A model generated the notes under the pieces. That model did not search any database. It was given only the letters and a program-made list of their open reading frames with translations, and was not told where the DNA came from. A program made the position numbers and the translations under genes. From contig CAZXJI010000003.1 in NCBI GenBank assembly GCA_964640955.1, positions 1 to 64,000 of the forward strand: a stretch of 64,000 nucleotides of DNA, read 5' to 3'. Positions 49,981 through 58,077 of this stretch are shown in pieces. This DNA comes from CAXXOK01 sp964640955 (GTDB lineage: Bacteria > Bacillota > Clostridia > Christensenellales > Aristaeellaceae). Position 1 is the first letter of the stretch, and every line of letters starts with the position of its first letter.

Positions 49981-50008
49981 ATTGTAGGCGTATGATTCAA
50001 TTTTACAA
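49981..50008 (-). promoter_or_regulatory. Probable promoter of the GH2 gene
   Basis: On the minus strand TTGTAA (50003-50008), a 16-base spacer and TACAAT (49981-49986) lie about 40 bases upstream of the ATG. Confidence 0.5.
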
Positions 50009-50028
50009 GCAAAAATCGTATTAACCTA

Positions 50029-50057
50029 TTGACGTATTCTATCGTTTTCAATACGCT
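50029..50057 (+). promoter_or_regulatory. Possible promoter of the AraC regulator gene
   Basis: TTGACG (50029-50034), a 17-base spacer and TACGCT (50052-50057) lie just upstream of the GGAGGGGG ribosome site. The -10 box is weak. Confidence 0.4.
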
Positions 50058-50080
50058 GTGCCGGAGGGGGGAACCGACGA

Positions 50081-50860
50081 ATGGAGATTAAGCAAGTGCG
50101 CCACGACTGGCCCGAAGAAGCGGACTTTCATTTGAGCAGGCCCAACGGCGCGCAGGAATACGTGCTGCTGCATTTTCACAATTCGGTGGAATTGTATTTC
50201 GGCAACCGCCGGTATGTGACGCAGCCCGGCGCGCTGATCCTGTTTTCCCCCGGCGAGCCCCACCGTTTTTTGAGCCGGGAGCCGCTGCTGCACGACTGGA
50301 TGCACCTGACCGGCCCCGTGCGGGAAGAGGCGGCCGCCTTCGGCATCGCGGCGGACACGCTCTACCAGCCGGACTGCGGAGCGCAGATCACCGAGCTGGT
50401 CGCCCGGCTGGAGGCGGAGTTCTTCGCCCGGCGCAGCCACTGGCAGGCGCTCGCGCAGGCGATGATGACGGAGTTGTGGGTGCTGCTGAGCCGCGACCTG
50501 ACGCGCGAAACGCCCGCGCCGGTCGCGCTGGAAACAGCCGACCGCCTGCGCGCGCTGCGCGCACAGATGCTTTTGCATCCGGAGCTGCCCTGGAACAACG
50601 GGACCATGGCGCGGCAGATCAACCTGAGCGTATCGCGCCTGTATCCCCTCTACCGCCGCATGTTCGCCCTTTCGCCCAACCGCGATCTGATCCTCATCCG
50701 CGTGGAAAAGGCCAAAAACATGCTCCTGCAGGGCGAAACGGTGGCCCGTACCGCCGCGTGCCTGGGATACGCCAACGTATCCCACTTCAACCGTCAGTTC
50801 AAGCAGGTTACCCATGTTTCGCCGGGCCGGTACGGCCGGCCGGCGGAACCCAGGCCGTAA
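50081..50860 (+). CDS. AraC-family transcriptional regulator
   Basis: 259 residues. The N-terminal cupin-like sensor includes Leu-His-Phe-His-Asn-Ser-Val-Glu-Leu and Pro-Gly-Glu-Pro-His-Arg-Phe. The C-terminal 100 residues hold two helix-turn-helix motifs ending in Leu-Gly-Tyr-Ala-Asn-Val-Ser-His-Phe-Asn-Arg-Gln-Phe-Lys. It is divergent from GH2 and ends 11 bases from GH31 on the opposite strand, so control of one or both is likely. Confidence 0.92.
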   Translation: MEIKQVRHDWPEEADFHLSRPNGAQEYVLLHFHNSVELYFGNRRYVTQPGALILFSPGEPHRFLSREPLLHDWMHLTGPVREEAAAFGIAADTLYQPDCGAQITELVARLEAEFFARRSHWQALAQAMMTELWVLLSRDLTRETPAPVALETADRLRALRAQMLLHPELPWNNGTMARQINLSVSRLYPLYRRMFALSPNRDLILIRVEKAKNMLLQGETVARTAACLGYANVSHFNRQFKQVTHVSPGRYGRPAEPRP

Positions 50861-50871
50861 CCGCCGTCCCG

Positions 50872-53274
50872 TCAGGCGCCGTGCTCCCCCGCTTCGAACT
50901 GCGCGGTCATCAGCTCGGTCAGCGCCTGCGTAAGCGGCAGGGAGAGCCCCATGGCGCCGAAGCTGCCCGCCGCGGCGCTTCCCAGCCGATCCACGGCGTT
51001 GAACGCCTGCGTTTTCTGCTCGTAGGAGATTTGGGCCCGGTAGAGCAGCGCGGATACCTGATCGACCAACGGGTTTTCCGCCATGCTCAGCCCCTGCGGG
51101 AACGTGACGGAGACGGGCATGCGCACGTCGGCGAGCGGAAGCCGCACGCGCAGGCTGCGGGCGGCCGCGTCGTAATCGGTCTCGATCTGCGAACCGTCCG
51201 CGCCCTCGAGGACGACCTCGCACGGCCGGACGCTGCGGAACACCACGGTATAGCGGCGTTTGGCCGGCACCGCGGCCAGATTGCCCTGGGCCGCGCCGAC
51301 GGTGAACCGCCGCTGCGCCCAATCCAGCTCGAACCGCGTCGCGACCCAGCGGTCCTCCGCAAACCCGTCGCCCTCCCCGTCGTCCTCCCAGAGGGTGAAA
51401 GCGCCGTCCGCCCCGGGAAACACCTGTAGCTCCAGCTCCTCCGGGTTCTGCTCCGCCGGAGAATCCCAGGCGCACAGCGGCACGATGCCGCCGGCCTTCG
51501 CCAGCACGGGCATTTCGCGGAGCGGCCTGAACAGGGTCGTCATGCGGCCGCCGTCATACCGCGTGCCGTTGAAAAAGTCGAACCACTTGCCCTGCGGCAG
51601 CCAGGCGTCCGCGCCGGCCAGCAGCGTTTCCGGGTCCACCTGCCGGGTAATCGGGGCGACGATCATTTCGCTGCCGAAATAATACTCGTTGGGAACGTCG
51701 TAGCACGCCCGGTTCACGGGCTCCTGATAATACATCGGCTGTATCAGCGCTTCGCCCTCGACGGCCAGACGCCGGTTCATGGTGTACAGATAGGGGATCA
51801 GCCTGTGGCGCAGGCGCATGAAGGCGTCGATCGTCTCCCGGCTTTCAGGCGACCGTTTCCATGGCTCCTTGGAGTTGAAGGGGTTGCTGGTGCTGTGCAG
51901 CCGCAGGATGGGCGAGAACGCGCCGAACTGCACCCAGCGCGCGGTCAGCTCGTCGTCGTGAACGCCGTGCATATGCCCGCCGATGTCGTGGCTCCACCAG
52001 CAGTAGCCGATGTTGGACGCCGTGGCGGTGAAGTAGGGCTGAAACTGCAGCGACGCCCAGGAGATGACCGTGTCGCCGGAGAACCCGACCGGGTAGCGGT
52101 GGCTGCCGGGCCCGGCGTAGCGGGAGAAGGTGAAGGGCCGCCTGCCCTCGCGGCCGCTGTCCATGAAGTGGTCGTGGTTCAGCGCCCACAGCGGGTCCAG
52201 CCCCTCCATGCCGCTGGTATTCCCCTGCTGCCAGTCGATCCACCAGAAATCCACGCCCTGCTCCTCCAGCGGATGGTGGAGCACGTCGAAGTAGGCCCGC
52301 ATGAAGCGCCGGTCGGCGGGCTCGAACCGGATGGGCTCCCCGCCGGACGCGTCCAGGCCGAGGGCTTCGGCCATGGGCCGGTAGGCGTCCTCAAAGGCGC
52401 GCACCCCGTCGGCCGGGTGAACGTTCAGCGTTACGTGCAGCCGCCGTTCGTGCAGCCACTGCAAAAAAGCCGCCGGATCGGGGAAAAGCGCCCGGTTCCA
52501 GGTATAGCCCGTCCAGCCGCTTCCATATTGGGGATCGATGTCCACCAGGTGCCAGTCCATATCCACCACCGCCACCGACAGCGGCACCCGCTCCGCCTCG
52601 AAAGCCTCGATCAGCCGGCGGTATTCCTCGTCGGTATAGCGATGGTAGCGGCTCCACCAGTTGCCCAGCGCCCAGCGCGGCAGCACGGGCGTCCGTCCCG
52701 CCAGATGGAAAAAGTCCTTCAGGCACCGGCGGTATTGGTAGCTATAGGCGAAAAAGTACAGGTCCGTTTCCTTTTCGGCGCGCGGCTTTACCCAGCCGTC
52801 CTCCGTGATGAGCAGGCTTTCTCCGTCGTCCAGCACCGCGTACCCCTCCTGGGAAACCAGCCCGTGCTCCAGCGGGATGGCGCCGTCCGCCTCGTCCAGC
52901 GTCCGGGTCGTGCCGCGCAGGTCGTTCACGGGATCGCCGTAATGCCATTCGCGGCTCCCGCCGCCGGAATAGCCGCCGGCCAGCACCCGTATGCTCAGGC
53001 TGTTGCGTTCAAACGGGCGATCCGTCCGGTAGCGCAGTTCGAAGCCCTGCGTGTGCACGGTCAAAAGCCCGTCCTCCAGCCGTTTTTCAAACGCGGGCAC
53101 CGGAAAGGCCCGGTTGATAACGACCTGGGTCGGGGCATCCTCAAACGTACCGCTCGGGCTGTATTCCATCCGCAGCAGATACGGCGTCAGCACGGTAAAA
53201 CGATATTTCTCTCCCCGGACGATCGCGCGCGGGTCCCCTGTTCCGTTGGTGTCGAGCTTCTTCATTGGTTCCAT
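50872..53274 (-). CDS. GH31-family alpha-glycosidase
   Basis: 800 residues. The nucleophile is Asp347 in Trp-Trp-Ile-Asp-Trp-Gln-Gln-Gly and the acid/base is Asp401 in Gly-Phe-Ser-Gly-Asp-Thr; Trp-Trp-Ser-His-Asp-Ile-Gly-Gly follows. N-terminal and C-terminal beta domains flank the barrel, and an extra 100 residues at the end look helical. The Trp-Gln-Gln-Gly tail after the nucleophile differs from the Asn-Glu-Pro of classic alpha-glucosidases, so the sugar preference may differ. No signal peptide. ATG 53274 has AAGGAG 10 bases before it; the frame to 53340 was rejected. Confidence 0.9.
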   Translation of the reverse strand: MEPMKKLDTNGTGDPRAIVRGEKYRFTVLTPYLLRMEYSPSGTFEDAPTQVVINRAFPVPAFEKRLEDGLLTVHTQGFELRYRTDRPFERNSLSIRVLAGGYSGGGSREWHYGDPVNDLRGTTRTLDEADGAIPLEHGLVSQEGYAVLDDGESLLITEDGWVKPRAEKETDLYFFAYSYQYRRCLKDFFHLAGRTPVLPRWALGNWWSRYHRYTDEEYRRLIEAFEAERVPLSVAVVDMDWHLVDIDPQYGSGWTGYTWNRALFPDPAAFLQWLHERRLHVTLNVHPADGVRAFEDAYRPMAEALGLDASGGEPIRFEPADRRFMRAYFDVLHHPLEEQGVDFWWIDWQQGNTSGMEGLDPLWALNHDHFMDSGREGRRPFTFSRYAGPGSHRYPVGFSGDTVISWASLQFQPYFTATASNIGYCWWSHDIGGHMHGVHDDELTARWVQFGAFSPILRLHSTSNPFNSKEPWKRSPESRETIDAFMRLRHRLIPYLYTMNRRLAVEGEALIQPMYYQEPVNRACYDVPNEYYFGSEMIVAPITRQVDPETLLAGADAWLPQGKWFDFFNGTRYDGGRMTTLFRPLREMPVLAKAGGIVPLCAWDSPAEQNPEELELQVFPGADGAFTLWEDDGEGDGFAEDRWVATRFELDWAQRRFTVGAAQGNLAAVPAKRRYTVVFRSVRPCEVVLEGADGSQIETDYDAAARSLRVRLPLADVRMPVSVTFPQGLSMAENPLVDQVSALLYRAQISYEQKTQAFNAVDRLGSAAAGSFGAMGLSLPLTQALTELMTAQFEAGEHGA

Positions 53275-53442
53275 CCTGCGACGTCTCCTTCTTGTGGTTT
53301 GTTTTCGGGCTATATGCGGCACGCTGCAATGGTTTTTCAACCGTCAACTGATTATAACGCATCGACGGCCGAAAAGCATCCGCCGCGCCGCCGCGCGTAC
53401 GGAATACTTTCCGCCGCCGTTTCGCGGGCCGGGGTGCGCCAA

Positions 53443-53472
53443 AATCGGGAAAAGCGTTTGCTTTTCCCGATT
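53443..53472 (-). terminator. Hairpin terminator of the sugar-acid operon
   Basis: AATCGGGAAAAGC (53443-53455) and GCTTTTCCCGATT (53460-53472) form a perfect 13-bp stem with a 4-base loop. A short T run follows on the minus strand. It lies just past the stop codon at 53519. Confidence 0.75.
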
Positions 53473-53518
53473 GCGCGCGTCCTGTCCGCAGCGAAACAAG
53501 CACCGCGGCCCCGGCCGG

Positions 53519-54475
53519 TTATTTTTGCAGCAGGTGAACCGCGAATCCTCCGATTTCTTCTTTCAGGTACAGCGCCACAAGGCGGTCGTTTTTATACTTG
53601 GCGTTTTCCCAGTCGAATGTTACGCCGCGCTTCTCCATATGCCACCAGGCCCGGTCGATGTCGTTAACGCCGATGGCGATGTGCCCGTGCGTACCCGTCC
53701 ACGGCTCCTTGACGAATTCCACGATCGTGCCGGCGAAAACGGAGCTGTTGCCGGGTCGAACGGGCCAGCCGAGCACCGCGCAGAACGCCTCCGCCTGTCT
53801 GAAGGCCTCCGCCTCGCTGCCGGAGTTCACGCCAACGTGCGCCAGCGTAAACCCGAGCATGGCCTGCAGCGTTTCGGCGGCCAGCGCGGAAGCGCGCGCA
53901 CCGTCCCCGGCCTCCACGGCGTTAACGAACGCCGGCCACCCGCACACGCAGGCCGTTACGCCGGGCAGCGCCAGATAGTCGCCCGCGTCCGCGGCATCCG
54001 CGTCTCCGCAGGGCACGAAGCGAACGTCGGGATAATCGGCGGCAAACGCCTCGACCCGCGCCGCGCCGTCCAGAGCGCCGGCGGGGCACAGGCAGACCGT
54101 GCGAAGGTCCAGCGCCCGCGCGGCCTCGATATCCGAAGGGCCTACGCATCCCGGCAGGACGACCGCCTCCCGCTTGGCGCAAAGCCTGACCACGTCCGCG
54201 TCCGGCTCCGGCGTCGTCAGGAAGCGCGCGCCCGCTTCCAGGGCGCGCTTCGCCGCCTCCGCGCCCGCCACCTCCGTGGCGCCGATCAGGAATTCCGGCC
54301 GCTCCCGGCGCACGCGCGCGATAGCCTCGCAGGCCGCGGGGCTCCGAAAATCGATGCCCATCGCAGGAAATCCGGCGTCGCTCAGCGCCGCGGCGAGCCG
54401 GGCCGTCTTCTCCGCCGCTTCCGTTCGAACCGCGGGTATCAGCCCGCAAAGGTTGATCTGTTTGAGAATATCCAC
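53519..54475 (-). CDS. KDPG-aldolase-like domain fused to VOC domain; aldolase catalytic residues replaced
   Basis: 318 residues. Residues 1 to about 205 are a KDPG/KHG aldolase (Eda) barrel and the rest is a glyoxalase/VOC domain, a fusion seen in gut Clostridia. In the expected Glu-Val-Thr-x-Arg motif the Glu is Gly40. In the expected Val-Lys-x-Phe-Pro-Ala motif the Schiff-base Lys is Cys128. So normal class I aldolase chemistry looks lost. The start is GTG 54475 with GGAGG 7 bases before it. It ends the sugar-acid operon, 50 bases after the class II aldolase gene. It may bind a keto-deoxy sugar acid as a sensor or use the VOC domain for another reaction. Confidence 0.78.
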   Translation of the reverse strand: MDILKQINLCGLIPAVRTEAAEKTARLAAALSDAGFPAMGIDFRSPAACEAIARVRRERPEFLIGATEVAGAEAAKRALEAGARFLTTPEPDADVVRLCAKREAVVLPGCVGPSDIEAARALDLRTVCLCPAGALDGAARVEAFAADYPDVRFVPCGDADAADAGDYLALPGVTACVCGWPAFVNAVEAGDGARASALAAETLQAMLGFTLAHVGVNSGSEAEAFRQAEAFCAVLGWPVRPGNSSVFAGTIVEFVKEPWTGTHGHIAIGVNDIDRAWWHMEKRGVTFDWENAKYKNDRLVALYLKEEIGGFAVHLLQK

Positions 54476-54525
54476 GTCCGAGCCTCCATTGCCGCCGGCA
54501 GTCCGGCGGTCGTGACCCTTCGGCG

Positions 54526-55185
54526 TCACGTGTTTTCTTTGCCGTATTTATAAAGGTACCGGTACCGTTCGCTGGCCACCGGTTCGTCCGGAATGGTATG
54601 AAGGGCGATCTGCGAGCCGACGGCCTGCAGGTATAGCCCGCACGCCTTTTCCAGCACGCGGAGGGACAGCATGGCCTCGGGGAGGTCCCGCCCGCAGGCC
54701 ACGGGGCCGTGGTTGCGCAGGATCACCGCGTTCCGGTCGCCGATGGCGGCGGCGGCGGCCTCCCCCAGCGCGAGGTGGTCTTCGGCGCGGATGTACGCCC
54801 GCGTCAGCGGTATGGAACCGCCCAGCAGCTGGGACATCTCCTCCACCAGGCAGGGAACCTCCGTAACGTCCATGGCGGAAACCGCCATGGCGGCGAGCGT
54901 ATGCGCGTGGATGATCGCCTTTACGTCCGCCCGCCGGCGGTAGATCTGCCGATGGACTTCCTTTTCGGAGGTCGGGTTGCGTTCGCCCTCGACCTTGTCC
55001 CCTTCCAGATCGATCACCACGATGTCGTCCGGACGCATGGCATCGTAGCTGACGCGGCTGGGCGTAAGCAAAATCGCATCTCCCACGCGGACGCTCACGT
55101 TGCCCCAGGTGCCGATGAAATACTCCATATCCTGGAGCTTCAGGCATTCCCGGAGAATCAGCTGCCGCTGTTTGGGGAAAGTCAT
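54526..55185 (-). CDS. Class II aldolase/epimerase (fuculose-phosphate aldolase family)
   Basis: 219 residues. Zinc ligands His93 and His95 (His-Ala-His-Thr) and His159 (Arg-Asn-His-Gly) are present, with a Glu in Thr-Ser-Glu-Lys-Glu near 74-76 as catalytic acid. Gly-Asn-Val-Ser at 28-31 binds phosphate. Members split L-fuculose-1-phosphate or epimerise L-ribulose-5-phosphate. The ATG overlaps the kinase-like TGA (ATGA at 55182-55185). Unlike its neighbours it looks catalytically intact and may be the real carbon-carbon cleaving enzyme here. Confidence 0.9.
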   Translation of the reverse strand: MTFPKQRQLILRECLKLQDMEYFIGTWGNVSVRVGDAILLTPSRVSYDAMRPDDIVVIDLEGDKVEGERNPTSEKEVHRQIYRRRADVKAIIHAHTLAAMAVSAMDVTEVPCLVEEMSQLLGGSIPLTRAYIRAEDHLALGEAAAAAIGDRNAVILRNHGPVACGRDLPEAMLSLRVLEKACGLYLQAVGSQIALHTIPDEPVASERYRYLYKYGKENT

Positions 55186-56201
55186 CTCTGCACCCTCCCG
55201 GAAGCGTCGCCCCCGGCCAGTTCCAGCACTTCGTCCAAGTTGACGAGGTTAAAGCCGCCGTAGACGGTATGCTTGAGCGCCGACGCCGCGCCCGCGAACT
55301 CCGCCACTTCCTTCAGCGGCATCCGGTGCAGGAGGCCGTAGATGAAGCCCGCCGCGAAGGACGCGCCGCCGCCGCCGCGGTCCACCAGGCGGATGTCGTA
55401 ATGCCGGCTGTGGCAGAATGCCTCGCCGTCGTAGCACAGCACGGACCAGCCGTTGTCGGAGGCCGAATAGCTTTCGCGCAGCGTGCAGCCGACGTAGCGG
55501 CAGCCGTACGTCTGCCGGATTTTTTCGAACACGGCCTTATACCCGTCGATATCCAGCCTGCTTTCGTATACGTCGGTCTTTTCCGGCTTCAGGCCCAGGC
55601 AGCATTCGGCGTCCTCCTCGTTGCCGATGAACACGTCCACGCTCTTCATGATGTCCTTCATGAAGGCCTGCGCTTCCTGTACGCTCCACAGCTTGCGCCG
55701 GTAGTTGGCGTCGCAGGATACGGTCACGCGGTTGCGCCTGGCCGCGTCCACGGCAAGCCGCGTAAGCACGCGGGTCTGCGGCGACACGGCCGGGGTGATA
55801 CCCGTAAAATGGAACCAGTCCGCGCCCCGGAAAATCGCGTCGAAATCGAAATCCTCCGGCTTCGCCTCGGCGAAGGCGGAGCCCGCCCGGTCGTACGTTA
55901 CGCGCGGCGGGCGCATGGCCACGCCCGTTTCGTAAATGTTGATGCCCAGCCGTTTGCCTCCCCAGGCGATGCGGGAGCAGTCCACCCCCTGCGCCAGAAG
56001 CCGGCGGTAGCAGGTTTCGCCCAGCGCGTTTCGGGGGAGCTTCGTTACGTACGTCACATCCTCCCCGAAGCGGGCCAGCGACGTGCCCACGATCGCCTCG
56101 TCGCCGTCGTAGATCGCGTCGAACCGGTCGGCCTGTTCCACGCGCAGGAAACCGGGCGTCATCAGCCGCAGCATGATCTCGCCCATCGTGATCACTTTCA
56201 T
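55182..56201 (-). CDS. PfkB-family KDG-kinase-like protein lacking the catalytic Asp
   Basis: 339 residues with the overall layout of 2-keto-3-deoxygluconate kinases. The usual signature Asp-Arg-x-Gly-Gly-Gly-Asp-Ser-Phe reads Asp-Arg-Gly-Gly-Gly-Gly-Ala-Ser-Phe at 274-282, so the catalytic base Asp is Ala280 (GCG). In the substrate motif Gly-Gly-x-Glu-Ala-Asn the protein has Asp-Gly-Asp-Glu-Ala-Ile at 32-37. Both changes argue against normal kinase activity. It lies 19 bases after the dehydratase gene and overlaps the aldolase gene. It could be a regulator, or phosphorylate by an unusual route. Confidence 0.82.
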   Translation of the reverse strand: MKVITMGEIMLRLMTPGFLRVEQADRFDAIYDGDEAIVGTSLARFGEDVTYVTKLPRNALGETCYRRLLAQGVDCSRIAWGGKRLGINIYETGVAMRPPRVTYDRAGSAFAEAKPEDFDFDAIFRGADWFHFTGITPAVSPQTRVLTRLAVDAARRNRVTVSCDANYRRKLWSVQEAQAFMKDIMKSVDVFIGNEEDAECCLGLKPEKTDVYESRLDIDGYKAVFEKIRQTYGCRYVGCTLRESYSASDNGWSVLCYDGEAFCHSRHYDIRLVDRGGGGASFAAGFIYGLLHRMPLKEVAEFAGAASALKHTVYGGFNLVNLDEVLELAGGDASGRVQR

Positions 56202-56220
56202 GGCTTGCCTCCGTCTCTGC

Positions 56221-57351
56221 TTAAAACTCGGTCGGGTAGAGCGTCTGAACCATCGAAATGTCCCTGTAGGGGTACCGGGCCGCGACCTCCTCGTTAAAAT
56301 CGATGCCGATGCCGGGCCGGTCGTTGATATACAGATAGCCGTTTTCCGGCTTGTACTGATGGGTGAACAGGGCGTCCTTCCATTCGATCTCCTCCACGCT
56401 GTATTCCAGGATCAGCGCGTTGGGGATCGCCGCCGCCACGTGGAGGGTGGCCGCGCACCCCACCTGTCCGTGTATGTTGTGCGGCGCCAGCGGAATCTGG
56501 TCGGCCTCGCACAGGGCGGCGATTTTCTTCATCTGCGTAATGCCGCCGCACACGCGGATATCGGGCTGCGCGATGTCGATCGCCCTGGCCTGGAGCCCCG
56601 CGCGATAATCGCTGATCGTGCACCACCGTTCGCCCGACGCGACGGGGACGGGAGAGCGCGCCCGGACCTGAGCGCACGCGTCCATATTCTCGGGCAGCGT
56701 GGGTTCCTCAAAGAAAAACGGCGCGTAGGGTTTCAACTCCTCCGCGATGCGCAGGGCCGTATACGGGTTGAACCGGCCGTGCCCTTCCACCAGCAGGTCC
56801 ACGTCCCAGCCCACCGCCTCGCGCAGCGCCCTCATCTGCGCCACGACGCCGCGCAGGTCCCTGGCGGTGACGGTTCCCTCCGCCTTGTAGAAGGGGTCCC
56901 ATTTCATGGCCGTGTAGCCTTTTTCCACCGTTTTCACAGCCAGCGCCGCGAGCTTGTCCGGCGTATCGCCGCCGAAGAACCAGCGGTTTGCGTAGACGCG
57001 GATCCGATTGCGGAACTTGCCGCCCAACAGCTGGTATACGGGTACGTTCAGGGCCTTGCCCTTAATGTCCCACAGCGCGGTATCCACCGCGCTCAGCGCG
57101 GAGGTGAGCACGCAGCCGGCGCCCCAGTATTCGTCGCGGAAACAGAGATAGAAGTTCTTCTCGGTCTCCATGGGGTCCTTGCCCAGCAGATGGCGCTTAA
57201 GCTCCAGAACGGCCGCCGTAACCGTCTGCTCGCGCGTTTCCAGCGAGCATTCGCCCACGCCGGTGATGCCCTCGTCCGTGTACACTTTCACATAGACCCA
57301 GTTGTCGTTGTGCGCGTGCACGATGTACGGCCGGATATCGGTGATTTTCAT
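56221..57351 (-). CDS. Enolase-superfamily sugar-acid dehydratase (mandelate racemase subgroup)
   Basis: 376 residues. Metal ligands and acid/base residues of the mandelate racemase type are visible: Glu189 and His191 in Glu-Gly-His-Gly-Arg, Glu215/216, Glu241 in Ser-Gly-Glu-Arg, and His291/His294 in Pro-His-Asn-Ile-His. This pattern is shared by galactonate and related dehydratases that make 2-keto-3-deoxy acids. ATG 57351 is preferred because GGGAG lies 8 bases before it; ATG 57357 is too close. It should feed the kinase/aldolase genes that follow. Confidence 0.88.
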   Translation of the reverse strand: MKITDIRPYIVHAHNDNWVYVKVYTDEGITGVGECSLETREQTVTAAVLELKRHLLGKDPMETEKNFYLCFRDEYWGAGCVLTSALSAVDTALWDIKGKALNVPVYQLLGGKFRNRIRVYANRWFFGGDTPDKLAALAVKTVEKGYTAMKWDPFYKAEGTVTARDLRGVVAQMRALREAVGWDVDLLVEGHGRFNPYTALRIAEELKPYAPFFFEEPTLPENMDACAQVRARSPVPVASGERWCTISDYRAGLQARAIDIAQPDIRVCGGITQMKKIAALCEADQIPLAPHNIHGQVGCAATLHVAAAIPNALILEYSVEEIEWKDALFTHQYKPENGYLYINDRPGIGIDFNEEVAARYPYRDISMVQTLYPTEF

Positions 57352-57369
57352 ATGCATTGCTCCCGTCGT

Positions 57370-58077
57370 TCAGTTTCGGTTTGTGATATCGTCCAGATAG
57401 GTCTGCAGATGGCCGGCCATCGCCTTTTCGGCCGAGCCGCGGTCGCCCCTTTCCACCGCGTCGAGTATGCGCTTGTGCTGCTCCACGCCACCCTGCCGGG
57501 CCTTGAGCGAAGGCTGTATGAAGCCCTCGTCGTCCGGCGAGAAGATGTGCTTGATCAGCGGCTCCAAAAACGCGGGGAACAGCGGGTTATGCGTCATCAG
57601 GGCCAGTTTTTTATGAAACTGGAAATCGTCGGCGTACCATTTATGCAGGTCGTCGTAATCCGCCTCCATATGCCCGACGATCGTTTTCAGTTCGTCCTTT
57701 TCCCGGTTGTCGCCGTTTTGCGCCGCCAGCCCGCAGGCGCGCACCTCCAGCGCCATACGGATTTCGTAAAGCTCCTGGGGGGAGGCGGAGCCTACGGCCG
57801 TCATGCGCGTAACCACGCTGCCCAGCGCCTCCGGCGGCACCTGGGTCACATAGGCGCCGCTTCCGTTGCGGACCTCCACCAGGCGGCGTTCGCGCAGCAT
57901 GGCGATAGCCTCGCGGATGATGCTGCGGCTGGCTCCGAACTGGTCGGCCAGTTCAATCTCGCCGGGCAAACGCTCCCCCACCCGGATCTCCTGATTGATG
58001 ATCATCTGCTCGAGGATCCTGGCGATCTGCTGGGACAAGCTGGACTTGTCGACCTGATTAAACATGATGTATCCCAT
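57370..58077 (-). CDS. GntR/FadR-type transcriptional regulator
   Basis: 235 residues. Winged helix at about 10-75 with Leu-Pro-Gly-Glu-Ile-Glu-Leu-Ala and Ser-Arg-Ser-Ile-Ile-Arg-Glu-Ala, then a helical FCD-type ligand domain with Asp-Asp-Phe-Gln-Phe-His and a later His-Lys-Arg-Ile. Such proteins sense sugar acids and repress uronate/aldonate operons. It overlaps the upstream oxidoreductase gene by 20 bases. ATG 58065 is an alternative start. Confidence 0.92.
   Translation of the reverse strand: MGYIMFNQVDKSSLSQQIARILEQMIINQEIRVGERLPGEIELADQFGASRSIIREAIAMLRERRLVEVRNGSGAYVTQVPPEALGSVVTRMTAVGSASPQELYEIRMALEVRACGLAAQNGDNREKDELKTIVGHMEADYDDLHKWYADDFQFHKKLALMTHNPLFPAFLEPLIKHIFSPDDEGFIQPSLKARQGGVEQHKRILDAVERGDRGSAEKAMAGHLQTYLDDITNRN

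Noticed and set aside
55365..55382. Frameshift or repeat slippage in the GCC-rich run of the kinase-like gene
   Set aside because: The run encodes the glycines of the signature, the frame continues normally on both sides, and slippage by whole codons would not turn Asp into Ala; a read-level check is still advisable.
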